A DNA stretch of 64,000 nt from Girardinichthys multiradiatus (Eukaryota; Chordata; Actinopteri; Cyprinodontiformes; Goodeidae), in assembly GCF_021462225.1 (NCBI RefSeq), contig NC_061811.1, forward strand, positions 7,527,663 through 7,591,662, in the 5' to 3' direction. The number at the start of each line of letters is the position of its first letter. Within the stretch, counting starts at the first letter, position 1. The notes beneath the pieces were generated by a model, which worked only from the letters and a program-made list of their open reading frames with translations, was not told the DNA's origin and searched no databases. This document shows positions 22,928 through 33,988 of this stretch, piece after piece. The translations under genes were made by a program, and so were the position numbers.

Positions 22928-24109
22928 CAGTACAGACCAAAATTTTGGACACACCTTCTCATTCAAAGAGGTTTCTTAATTTTCATGACTATGAATATTT
23001 TAGCTTCACACTGAAGGCATCAAAACTATGAATTAACACATGTGGAATCATATACTGAACAAAAAAGTGTGAAACAACTGAAAATATGTCTTATATTCTA
23101 GGTTCTTCAAAGTAGCCACCTGTTGCTTTGATTACTGCTACGCACACTCTTGGCATTCTGTTGATGAGCTTCAAGAGGTAGTCACCTGAAATGGTTTTCA
23201 CTTCACAGGTGTGCCCTGTCAGGTTTAATAAGTGGGATTTCAAGCCTTATAAATGGGGTTGGGACCATCAGTTGTGTTGTGCAGGAGGTGGATACAGTAC
23301 ACAGCTGATAGTCCTACTGAATAGACTGTTAGCTGCTTTTTTCTTGCCATAATACAAATTCTAAGTAAAGAAAAGCGAGTGGCCATCATTACTTTAAGAA
23401 ATGAAGGTCAGTCAGTCCGAACAATTGGGAAAACTTTGAAAGTGTCCCCAAGTGCGGTCGCAAAAACCATCAAGCGCTATATAGAAACTGGCTCAAATGA
23501 GGACCACCCCAGGAAAGGAAGGCCAAGAGTCACCTCTGCTGCGGACGATAAGTTCGTCCGAGTCACCAGCCTCAGAAATCGCAGGTTAACAGCAGCTCAG
23601 ATTAGAGAACAGGTCAATGCCACACAGAGTTCTAGCAGTGTGAATCAGGCCTTCATGGTAAAATAGCTGCTAGGAAACCACTGCTGAGGACAGGCAACAA
23701 GCAAAAGAGACTTGTTTGGGCTAAAGAACACAAGGAATGGACATTAGACCAGTGGAAATCTGTGTTTTGGTCTGATGAGTCCAAGTTTTAGATCTTTGGT
23801 TCCAACCACCGTGTCTTTGTGCGACACAGAAGAGGTGAACAGACGGACTCTACATGCCTGGTTCCCACCGTGAAGCATGGAGGAGGAGGTGTGATGATGT
23901 GGGGGTGCTTTGCTGGTGACACTGTTGGGGATTTATTCAAAATTGAAGGCATACTGAACCAGCATGGCTACCACAGCATCTTGCAGCGGCATGCTATTCC
24001 ATCCAGTTTGCGTTTAGTTGGACCATCATTTATTTTTCAACAGGACAATGACCCCAAACACACATAGTCTTTGAATGACAAGGTGTGTCCAAACGTTTGG
24101 TCTGTACTG
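22928..24109 (+). mobile_element. Tc1-like transposon inside the P element
   Basis: Terminal inverted repeats start CAGTACAGACCAAAATTTTG (22928) and end GTTTGGTCTGTACTG (24109), with the TA target at 22926-22927 and 24110-24111. At 1,182 bp it is shorter than a full Tc1 because of two internal deletions in the transposase. Confidence 0.93.
23360..24067 (+). pseudogene. Tc1 transposase, internally deleted
   Basis: The paired helix-turn-helix DNA-binding region is well preserved (ITLRNEGQSVRTIGKTLKVS, then a GRPR hinge). Roughly 20 codons are missing near 23638, with a frame change. The catalytic domain then continues with FWSDESKF (first Asp), an in-frame stop near 23789, VKHGGGGVMMWGCF, and IFQQDNDPKHT (second Asp). 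Coding ends there at 24067, and the part with the third acidic residue is deleted so that the right terminal repeat follows almost at once. It cannot catalyse transposition. Confidence 0.92.
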
Positions 24110-24446
24110 TAGATACAAGTACTGAGTTCGCATGGCAGCAAAAAATAGAATAATTATGTCTTCTACAAAATTTAAGAATTCATCCAAGGTCTTCAGTCAT
24201 ATTTTCATCATTACTAAATTTTTAAATTAAATAATTAAATACAATTCTGCTCATTTTCCATATGTAATGTTTGGATATTTTTTTGAAATACATAGGCCAT
24301 AGAGCTTTCCACGTAGTATAGCATGTAGATCTGAAGGTAAGTTTGATCAGAGCTCTTAACTGCTGGCACAGAATACAGTTATATGAGATGTTTGGAACTA
24401 TTGAGAGCTACATGAACCACGTGACCGCCTCTCGGCGAGTTCAAAC

Positions 24447-24477
24447 AGTGTCGTAACTCTCTCTTTCAGTGGCGCTG
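24447..24477. repeat. P-element right terminal inverted repeat
   Basis: This is the inverted counterpart of 13091-13121, ending AGTGGCGCTG, and is followed directly by the 8-bp duplication CAAACAGA at 24478-24485. Confidence 0.95.
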
Positions 24478-24485
24478 CAAACAGA

Positions 24486-26115
24486 CTTCTCTTCTTTTTT
24501 CTTACCTTTTGTAATCTTGTTATGATGTGATCATAATATTGTCAGTTCCCAATGCTCACCAACTTTAAAAAGAATGATACACAGACAGCCATTTTTATTT
24601 GCTTGATTTTATGTAAACAGTGTGGTATTGTGTGATGTCAGTGCCTCCTTCTCCACATGCGGGTCGCTTTGGGGTCGTTAACCATTCGGACTGAAGTCTG
24701 ATGGAGGTTGCAAACAGCAGTGTAAACCACCACGCAATACAAAAGTGAACAGATTTCAGCAAAAATCGAAACTGAGCATCAAGACCTAAGAGAAACCCAC
24801 AGAAAAAAGCTAAGCCGTTTTTATGTTATGGCTTAATAAAATCATAACAAAAATAGAATTATAACATCTTTTTAATTCGATGGCGTTCTATCGCATTTTA
24901 ATATTTTTATTAATGAATATAAGTAATATGAATAATTGCTTGGACAGTTTGACCTTCAACAGATAAAAAGGCCATCAGAGCTTTTTTTGCAGATTTCCCA
25001 CTCTATTTTGATGTTGAGTTAAATAATGTTAAATAAAAAGAAACATTTGAGAGTAATCTTAGAGTTAAGGCAGTTGTTAGACATCAATGGGTTAAATAAT
25101 AATCAAATTCTTTCAAATTCAACTCATACAATGGTGTTTATGTTTTTGGCCAACCTTTCCAGGCCGAATGCAGTGTAACGCTTGAAAGCAGCCATTAAGC
25201 AGTAGCTAATGAATCCAATCTTCCTTGAATAAAGAAAAGCCGATGTCATTCAGCGAGTCACTTAACCCGAAAGGCTTGTGTAAACACCCTGTGGGATAAA
25301 TGGGCATTATCTTAGAGGAGGCCAAAGGGTGGTAAAGCTGGGAGCTGATGGAAATAACTAGAAAATCACTTCCACTTCCTGGACAATAAAGATGGCTGTA
25401 ATGAGTTTTAGTGTGTGTGTTTTGGTGATCATGAGAGGATGAAGAGGGTGAACATGGAGAGTAAAGCAGAGAAGATGAGAAGCGGAAAGGATAACAATGA
25501 AATGAGGTGTCTTGGATGTTCACGTGTTTTCAGAGTTATAACAGGGCGCCGAGGTGGGTTTGTTCGCAGCGCTTCTGACACTGATCAAGATTATTCCTGG
25601 GTGATGGGACTGCAGTGTGCAGGGTTGTGATTTGCTATGATGCTTCCCTCCAAGTGTTTCCATCCTTCCTTTTTCTACATGAGAAACCGTGAAATTACAG
25701 TCCTTGTGATTTCCTTATATCAAGCGATAGTTTCGTCTATATAATTCAATGTTTACCCTCTTGAAGGCTGCATGTATAGTCTGCTGACATTGACATTATT
25801 TGTTTCCATCTTATTTAGCTTAAGCAAAGAAAGTGATTGGTTAGGTATTGTGCTCTGCCAAATTTTCACCTCAATTATGATGTGAACCAGAAATACTGCT
25901 TCAATCCGCATGTTCCAAGGTCTTCCAAATATTTTGGCCAACGCTCAGTTAGCCTACGGTTGACATAGTTACCGCTAGCTTAGTTAGCCAATGGTTAGCC
26001 TAGTAGTTACCATTAAGGCCGATACATATCCCTAAGGAGAAGAGATATTTGTTCTCTCTCACAGCGGTCCAAGAACAAAAGACATTTTGTTCTTACGGCC
26101 CTGATTTTCAAGTTC
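24486..26115. other. No gene; MITE end then AT-rich sequence
   Basis: To about 24740 the sequence looks like the right part of the short inverted-repeat element that hosts the P insertion. Beyond that nothing is recognised. Short repeats of 'gctagcttagttagcc' occur near 25970-26000. Confidence 0.4.
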
Positions 26116-26229
26116 TTGTGGCTTGTTCTTCAATCCAATCCAGCTTTATTTGTTTAAAAAGCACTATTAAAAACCTAATTTAAAAACCCACATAAAAACT
26201 AACTTATACTCACAGACCAAAATCAACAT

Positions 26230-27190
26230 CTCATGTGGTGTCAAACCCCATGGCAAAGAGATGAGTTTGAAGAAGTAATTTTAGCCTTTCTATTGTGAGG
26301 CAGTAAGTCATTCCACAATTCTGGAGCTGCCACAGTGAAAGCATGATCCCCTCTAAGCTTATGTTTTGTTTTGGGCACATTAAATAGCAGCTGATCAGCT
26401 TACCTTAAGGAGAGTGGTAGAGTGCAAAATTGTGGCTCAGAGAGGTAAGAAGGAGCACGGTCATGGAGAGGGAGCCAGTGGAGTAAGGCTAAAATGGGAG
26501 AAATGTGGTCATATTTGCACGTGCAAGACAAGAGATGTGCCCCAGCATTTTGCACTCTCTGAAGCTGGGCAATAGAGGAACCACTTGCCCCCACATAGTC
26601 CATTAATCCAGCAACGTGATAATAAAGGCCTTGATTACTGTCTCAAGATGTTTCCTAGGCAGAATGGGCTTTATTTTTGCCAACTGCCTTAAATGATGGA
26701 AACTTTTTATGACTGCCATAATCTAGCTGTCAAATGTAGGATCAGGTTCCGCTTTAACTCCAAGGTTTGTAATGGCCAACTTCTTATACTGGGCCAAACA
26801 ACCTAACTCAATAGGAGAAGTCTCAGTTGTGCCACTAAAAACCATGGCTCCGGTTTTACTCTGGTTCATCTTTTAAATGTTGAGAGCCATCCAGGCCTTT
26901 AAGTTATCAAGTAATTTCAGCAGCAAGCTAGAAAAGTCTCCATCTTCCTTGTTAAGCAGGACATAAATCTGACTGTCATCAGCTGCTTTTGATACAGGCC
27001 ACCTGTAGAAAACAGCAGTTAAATCCAGAAGGACAAGAACAACAAAGTCACCAGAATCCCTAGCTAAAAATATATCACTAAAAACTTTTAAAATAACTGA
27101 TTGTGTGCTGTGAAAAGTTTTAAAACCAGATTAGAAAACTCCAAAATATTATGCTCTCCCAAAAAGGTCATCAGTGAAACCACCTTCTCA
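26230..27190 (-). pseudogene. L2 reverse transcriptase remnant
   Basis: On the minus strand: FHSTQSVILKVFSDIFLARD (near 27120-27055) leads into VVLVLLDLTAVFY, which carries the first catalytic Asp. A deletion removes the middle of the polymerase. The catalytic pair follows as AADDSQIYVLL (26961-26990), and then the C-terminal region (LLxHWLPLHDRAPSYLSE, near 26500-26430; GDHAFTVAAPELWNDLLP, near 26360-26300). Multiple stops and frame changes break it. The protein would copy LINE RNA at a nicked target. This copy is inactive. Confidence 0.8.
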
Positions 27191-27411
27191 GTAAATTTTC
27201 GAAATGAGTGGTATCTTAGAAAATGGCCTATAATTAGCAAGAACTGTGGGATCTAGAGCAGGAAGTAAGGGTTAAACAACAGCATGCTTTAAATTAACAG
27301 GAATCATTCCTGAGGACAAACTGCTGCTGTTAACAATAGTAAGAACAAAGCCCCCAAGAGTGGTAAAGACCCCTTCAGAAAATCAAGAAGGATCACCATC
27401 AAATTGCTGGC

Positions 27412-27955
27412 TTTAAAGCTGCAGTAGGGAGTTCTGAGAAAACCGTGGACTTAGCCTAACAATGTTAACAAGCATGCCTTACACAGGTCCCTCCACCTTG
27501 CTCTCTGCTGTGCTGTAGCCCTCCCTCCACAGCTCCTCCCCCACAGCAGAGCCTGCCATGAACGTACCGCTTGCTTTTTGTCATCGGTCTTCTTCTGTTT
27601 ACCTGTCAGTTTTCCTGTAATGTTAGGTTATTCTCTGCCATTAGTGAGGCTGCAGCACATCGGCAGTCTTGAGCTTGAACAACAGTACGCGTTCTGCAGG
27701 AGAGGAGTGTGAGCAGCGCGTACACAAGCGTGATTGACATTGCTAAGATATTCCTTCTGGCTCTGATTGGTTGTCTCTGAACAGGAGCGGTGTATTTCTG
27801 CAAATGGCAGTAGGACCACTGGGAGGAGCCAGAGGAGCTTGATTTTTTCAGAGATAATCTGTCTCATATTCTTCTGTCAGGACATATTGACAGTTTCAAC
27901 AAACATGAAAAGAATGAATTTTTACAAAAGTTACCTACTGCAGCCATAACCAACT
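27412..27955. mobile_element. hAT-like MITE inside the L2 LINE
   Basis: The left end TTTAAAGCTGCAGTAGGGAG (27412-27431) and the right end TTACCTACTGCAGCCATAA (27931-27949) are inverted copies around CTGCAGTAGG. The interior (about 540 bp) has no transposase and is richer in GC than its surroundings. The end sequence resembles abundant non-autonomous hAT-type elements of fish, but an 8-bp target duplication could not be seen. L2 coding sequence lies on both sides. Confidence 0.65.
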
Positions 27956-28210
27956 GACAATCTCATGTAAAGGGTATAGAGTCACAGGCTCAAACTGGTT
28001 AAAAACAGAAGAGCAAGTAACAAACACTGATGGGCAACAACCAGCATGCGAGGCCCTAGTTGCTGGGATCTTATCAATAAAGGAATTAAGAAATTTTTCA
28101 CAAGCCGCATGAGAACACAGTCAATAGTCCTAAACAAAACACGGGGACTGTGACAGTTAGACAGAATAATCAAATAAATGCTTTCTTTTGGCATTTTTTA
28201 CAGTTGTTTT

Positions 28211-31200
28211 ATCATGATGCCAGCAGTCCTTTAATATTTGAAATGACACCTGCAGTTTGTCCTTTTTTTCCACTTATGCTTGTTCTTCACATATATTTGG
28301 GGTAAAACGTTTTTGTTGCGTGGTCTCCGTGAAATATAAGGCTACAGTGAAGGAAGCTTCAAGTGAAGGAACTAAGTTGTATGTTCTTGCAGAGTATGTA
28401 CAGGCCTTTACGTAGCAAGAACAAAGTCCTTTCTAGACAAACATTTCATACTTCACAAGAGCTCAAATGCAGGACTCTTTGAAAGTCCACATAGGTCCCT
28501 CTCACTGCAGCATTTATAAATAATAGTTGTGTACCCTGCAAGAACAGAGTGGCCCAAATGATATGTCAAGAACAAGCAGCAAGTAGTGGTCTCATTTTGT
28601 ACCTGCAGCTTTGAAAGAGTGAATTGATTTTTCTATTCTTGCAGGGTATATGTTTTCCCTTAGCCTATTACTTTATTATTAGCCTATTTACAATTAGTCT
28701 ATTAGTATCCTAGATATTATGACTCAACATTTTCAGATTGCACATTTCTGTTCTACCTTCAGTTTTAGCTTTGGGAGCCCAAACTTTAAATGTCAGCTTG
28801 TTCATGTCTGCCTTCTCCTTTTCTCTGGCTGCCACCAGTTTTCGCTTTACACTGTAATTGGATACTCTTCATCTCCCTTCTCAGGCTCCGCTTTGAATTT
28901 AACTGGAGCTCAACCCTAGCTGTGATAAAAGTGTGCAACTGTAAGTGCCTGTGACAGCTCATACTCAGGTCACGAAGCATCTCAAACAGTCTTGGCCTGC
29001 CAACAAAGAAGCTGAATTCTGTCGCAGTCTAAAGGTTTAGAGCCTCAGAATTTTGCTGTGGTTCAATTAAATGTTTTTCAGACTTTTATTGCTCTGTTCT
29101 CCTTGTTGGAAAGCAATGCTAGTTTGAGCTTGTTTTGTAGGCGTGGATCATTTTTAAAGCAAACAAAGAATTGTGTCACAGTTCTTGCGTGACAGCCCCG
29201 TCATCATCAATCCAACAGTGAGTTCAGCAGTATATGCATGCAAACACTGAGTACATACACAGACAAATGCACCCATCAGGGGAAACTGAATAGTTTCAAT
29301 GAGAATAGTTTCAAGCAACATAAAACCAGGTTGAAGAACTTAACCTGGCACCTCACAAGCATTCTGACACCCGGCTCGGAGTGCAAAACAATTTTGCAGC
29401 TCATTTCTGTAAATTTTATAGTTACTGGATCTTTGTAGGATGCCAGAAGAAATTATTCCTCTCTGTTTGTGAATTGAAGGCGACAAGAGCTCTTTTCAGA
29501 GGGGACGGCTGCATTGGGTTACTCGCAGGTAGATGACATTGGTGGAGAAAAAGAAACAAACTGACAGAAGAAGAATTTTCACATTTCATTCACCTGCCTG
29601 ACAACCCATTACTGTTGAAGATATGAGTTTATAAGAAAATATTTATTTCATATTCTTCCTCTTAACCTTCTTCAATCCTGCTTGTACATCATTATAGTTT
29701 GGAAATTTGTAATTACAAACCCTGAGTACCAATGTCAGCATCCAGTAGCTCAAGGTTTCCCTCCCCTCATCGTTCTTTGTATCCTGAGTGTAAATCAGAG
29801 CCTTCAGCAGGCAATATCCTCAGGCAGTCCCCATGCTCTTATCTTTAATCTATATATTGCCTTTTCAATGCAGCAATTTTCCCATCTTTTCCCTCAAGAC
29901 TTATGAGGATCTGGTTTTATTGGTTGGGGTTTTCAACAAGTGGTATTAGAATGGTGTGAAGGTAGGAGGGGGGACCCACAGATTTATTTAGAGCAGAGTG
30001 AGAAATATGAGATGCCTATTAAACTGGTATCTTTCTCAGTTGTACAAAGTTGTGATCAAACAGGGGCTCGACTGTATGGAAACTGTTTGGGAAAAGGTCA
30101 CGGCGCTGTTTCATTTACTGCATACAACCAATTTGTTCCTGTGAAGCCAAACCAGACTGAGGAGTGTAGCAGTTGAAATGACTGATTATGCCCCACTCAA
30201 AACTTTAAATATAGTCATTAGTATGATTTAATGCCGTTTGAAAACACAGAAAATGGTTAATACTGATTGTGCCACTCCACCGTGGTGTTTTTGTCTGAAA
30301 GCAGCAATAATGAAATGTGATTGACAGCTGGTTTTTACCGGGCCATGGTTATACAGATAATTATGGTTCCCATCAACTAGAAAATCAAATGTATTATACA
30401 TGCATGGATCCTATTCATTTTGTGTATGTTTGAGTTTGATAATTAAATGTAAATGAATTTCGAGCCACAGCAACACCAACTGACATATGTATGAGAAACA
30501 GTGAGAAAATGTTCAACTTCTGCATCATTCTAATTCATACAGCTTGAGTCACAGCTAATTATAATCACAATCTTTAAAATATGAAGGTTTAGTTTCTACA
30601 GAGAACTGAACTAAAAGAAGAGGTTGGGGAAATTCAGTAGCACAGTTTAGGAAACTGTAACGTTCAAGTTTACTAAGAAAAAGGCAGTATATTACTGTTT
30701 GGTTTTAGTGAATCTAACAACATGAGAAAACTGCAATTTCACAATGTTTTAATAATGTTTATTAGAACCTATTGATTCTGAAAGTAAGGCTGCTGTCAAA
30801 CTGTTTCTTTGTCACATAGGTTGTTGTACTGAAAAATGCATGTTATTTCTGTCATTTTATTTCTTTGATGTAAGTGTAATCATGCTCAAAGTGCTCCAGG
30901 CCCCAAAAATCAAATCAAAGCAGGACACAGATGAGGAAAGCATGATTTAAAAACAGGATAAATATGAGATGGGTAAAAACCATAAATCCAAAATAATCTA
31001 GACTTAAGAAAATCAGGTAAATCTATTAGAATCCATTGAGAGGTGCAGTATCATTTCAGCTTGTTCAGTTCAGTAACAACAGTTGGAATAAAGCTGTTTT
31101 TAAAATGGCTAGTCCTACATTTAGAGACTGAGTCTTCCTCCAGGGGGAAGAAGCTGAAACTCTCTGTAAAGAGGATAAAGGTCAATATTTAAAACAAGTG

Positions 31201-31594
31201 GCTATCCGCTGCCGGGTATACAGGGATGTGGCTAATTGTTGGGGCTCTCCAATCAGTCGAGACGACAGTTTACAACCTGCTGAGGAGAACGAAATCTTTA
31301 TATTTAAGAATCAACCAATCAACTGGGAATACATTTAATGCTCTATGAATGCCCTGAAGTGTTAAGATAGTTATTAGCAGGTAGCATAGCATAACATTAG
31401 ATTATTTAATGTTATCAGGTGATTGCTACAATACTTTAAGTGGCACACATGTGGTGATCATATTGTGTGCGCTACAGTGTCAAATGCATTTTGAGGTGAT
31501 ACAGGAGTGTTATTTTTCTATTGCATCATACCTTTCTATGCCATTGAAACTAAAGACAGAAATCCAATTGGCCTAATAATAAATACTCCAATGT
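28211..31594. other. No clear gene; weak LINE-like trace
   Basis: Mostly anonymous sequence. Near 31095-31185 the phrase 'aataaagctgtttttaaaatgg ... cttcctccagggggaagaag' resembles a LINE segment, but it is too short to classify. Confidence 0.4.
31591..31594. other. Element B target duplication, left
   Basis: ATGT precedes the LTR start at 31595 and equals 39765-39768. Confidence 0.8.
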
Positions 31595-32811
31595 TGTGGG
31601 AGAAGAAAGTTTACTAATTTAAAACGATGAAGAGACTACTGGTTTCCTCTCAAGAGCCGACGCGGGGGACCTTTTATTCAGAACACATTTCTGAATACAT
31701 CTTCATACAAAATCCCAAAGAATCCCAAAATCCCTTTCATGAGTCAACAATCATATCATTGTTGTGTATGTGAAACTTTTTGACAAATCAGATGTACCCT
31801 TTCACTTACGCACATTTTGGCACTCACAACATTGATTCTCAAGCACAGTTCCAGCACCACAAATATCTGGAAAAGAACAGGTTGGACTACGTGACAGTTT
31901 ACAATAACAATTTCATCACATCCTCACAGATGGTGGTTCCTAGGAACTTCAGGTTCCTATGACCTGAGATGGTCTTCACACATAGTCACTGTTTGAAAGA
32001 AGGCCCAGCAGAGACTGTACTTCCTGAGGCAACTCAAGAAGTACAACCTTACACAGGAGCTGCTGGTCATCTTCTACACTGGCATCATTCAGTCTGTCCT
32101 GTCTTCATCCATCTCAGTGTGGTTTGGCTCATCCACAAAACAGGACAGGTCCAGACTGCAACAAATAATCAGGACTGCAGAGAGAATAATCAGGGCTGAC
32201 CTTTCCTCCATCCAGGACTTATATAGGTCTAGGGTCAGAAAAAGAGCTGCAAAAATCTCTGCAGACCCCACACAACCTGCACATAAACTGTTTAGAGTTT
32301 TACCTTCAGGCAGCCGCTACAGAGCGCTGTTCACTAAAACCAGCCGCCACAGAGACAGTTTCTTCCCCCGGGCTGTTTCTCTGTTGAACATTCTATAGAG
32401 TACCAAACAACAGCATACAGATGTTGCAAATGCACCTTTTTATTTATATATGTGTATATTTGTATATTGTATTTATGTATATTCTGTAATGCAAAAACAA
32501 AAACCAGAGAGCAAAGTGTACCAGACTCAAATTCCTTGTTTGTATGTACGAACTTGGCAATAAAGCTGATTCTGATTCTGACTTATCTGGACTGCTGAAC
32601 TCTAATGTCAGAGTAACCTGGCACGAGTCAGGGCATCATGACATTTCCTGCCTGAACTACAATAAGCCCGTTAGTCATTCCTCTCGCCAAGAACTTCTCC
32701 CTAATGTAATCTGTTTCCAGACGGCCTTATTCCCAGAACACAGAATTCATCTTGCATATGGTAAAAACAATAACACTTTTTATCTAACAAACAAAGCTTT
32801 AAGCTTCCACA
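31595..32811 (-). repeat. Element B 3' LTR (with LINE insert)
   Basis: It begins TGTGGGAG and ends CTTCCACA. It is collinear with 39207-39764 apart from the LINE at 31920-32580 and scattered substitutions. The length without the insert is about 560 bp. Confidence 0.9.
31920..32580 (+). mobile_element. 5'-truncated CR1/Rex-type LINE in the LTR
   Basis: Plus-strand coding for the C-terminal part of a LINE protein is visible: TGIIQSVLSSSISVWFG, then DRSRLQQIIRTAERIIRADL, then SFFPRAVSLLN, ending at TAG 32396-32398. After a 3' UTR it ends in 'aacttggcaataaagctgattctgattctg', an ATTCTG-repeat tail. The insertion lies between 'ttcatcac' and 'ttatctgg', which are contiguous in the other LTR of element B. 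It is the same LINE family as 33989-36670 but in the opposite orientation. Confidence 0.88.
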
Positions 32812-32825
32812 TAGTCCCCCCTTAA
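32812..32825 (-). other. Element B polypurine tract
   Basis: On the minus strand AATTAAGGGGGGACTA runs directly into the TGTGG that starts the 3' LTR. Confidence 0.8.
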
Positions 32826-33799
32826 TTAGGTTTTTAAGCTAATTAACAGCTGAGAGAGCGCTTATATCCTTATTGTAAATATCCTGTGAATATATGTGAT
32901 CTATTTAAGTGAATAAAATGAATAAATATATGAACGATTATGGAAAGTATTGAAATTACCTTATGTACAAAATTAAGCAACCCTAAATGATTGCTGTTAT
33001 TTAGGTCTGAAATTTCGGGTTCAAATAATTAAGTAAGATCCTATTTAAAGTTCCTATGCACACATTATTTTAACTGTGTTACACTATGATAAACTAAACC
33101 TATTCACTAATTAGACCAAATCCGCCTACTCTGTAGCTCTTCCCAAAAGTCTCCTTCAGGAACACATCTCAACAACTCACTCATGGACAAACATCCTTGT
33201 CTGTCAAACTCACAAACTATGTGTCGATGAAGGGGACCTTCAGGTCAGCTTAGGACCTACCAGTCGAAAAACCCACCTGTCCTAAAAGGCGGGAAAAAAC
33301 GTCTGGAGGCCTAAGAGAAAACTCATTCTCGGCCAATCTGAATGAGAGATCCGTTTTGAATCTAATACGTATCATTATCATTTATTTTAAGGACCTTTCA
33401 TGCCAATCAGGTCCTGGTTCATCATTCCTATTCACCACAATATTTGTAACAGAAAACATTGACCATGTTGAAACTCTGGAACTGAATATCACAAGAATGG
33501 ATGCTCCCATTCTATCAGAGTGCATAAATGGCTTGAATCAATTCAGAACATTAAAACGACATAAAGTATAGAAAAACATCGGTTAAATTCTCAGCAGCAA
33601 AACAGTGTAGTTTAGTCTCTGTCCTTGGTCTTCCTGGAACATTCCCTTAGTCTCTTAGATTGGTTCTTTTAAACTTTATTGTTCTGGCATCGCATTTATC
33701 CTGGTTCAGGGTCCCACAACGTCTTCATGTGTCCATAGGTCTCTGAGTCCAACGCCCAAAAAGGCTACTTGTACAGCCAGTCTCTGGATTGGTGTTATC

Positions 33800-33860
<61 letters not shown>

Positions 33861-33988
33861 TGGCGATTGTTCTAACACTGCAAGGGCAGCCCAACTTCCC
33901 CTAAAATGTCAAAAAATAAGTGATCAAATATATACTGTTGTGTGTACATGTCATTGACTAAATATGCGCTGCAACGCGCTCAACTTTT
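32826..33988 (-). other. Element B interior, 3' portion
   Basis: I recognise no coding motif. It holds a (TC)n(TA)n microsatellite at 33800-33857, which produces meaningless Ile-Tyr and Arg-Glu repeats when translated. Confidence 0.5.

Larger units (their letters stand above)
13091..24477 (-). mobile_element. P-superfamily (THAP9/Pdre-like) transposon
   Basis: The element has perfect outer structure. A 31-bp terminal inverted repeat (13091-13121 and 24447-24477) starts CAGCGCCA, matches at 29 of 31 positions and is flanked by an 8-bp direct duplication. Inside, on the minus strand, are a THAP DNA-binding exon pair near the right end (22403 to about 22010) and P-type transposase coding remains near the left end (about 15130 to 14040). 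The present length of 11.4 kb is inflated by a gypsy retrotransposon (about 15140-21800) and a Tc1 element (22928-24109). Without them it is about 3.5 kb, a normal size for vertebrate P elements. The transposase is broken by stops and frameshifts, so this copy is not autonomous. Confidence 0.93.
26120..28210 (-). mobile_element. L2-type LINE, degraded, minus strand
   Basis: Reverse-transcriptase remains extend over 2 kb on the minus strand and are interrupted by a MITE (about 27412-27955). The part at 28190-27985 matches the linker between endonuclease and RT in fish L2 elements (SNCHSPRVLFRTIDCVL). The RT proper lies at 27130-26400 and the C-terminus at 26400-26250. The 5' endonuclease is not recognisable. 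Confidence 0.75.

Noticed and set aside
33706..33957. Frames with Ile-Tyr and Arg-Glu repeats
   Set aside because: They are translations of the (TC)n(TA)n microsatellite at 33800-33857.
33858..33985. CAGTGGCGAT motif resembling the P-element terminus
   Set aside because: Only about 7 bases match the P end, with no inverted partner or 8-bp duplication.
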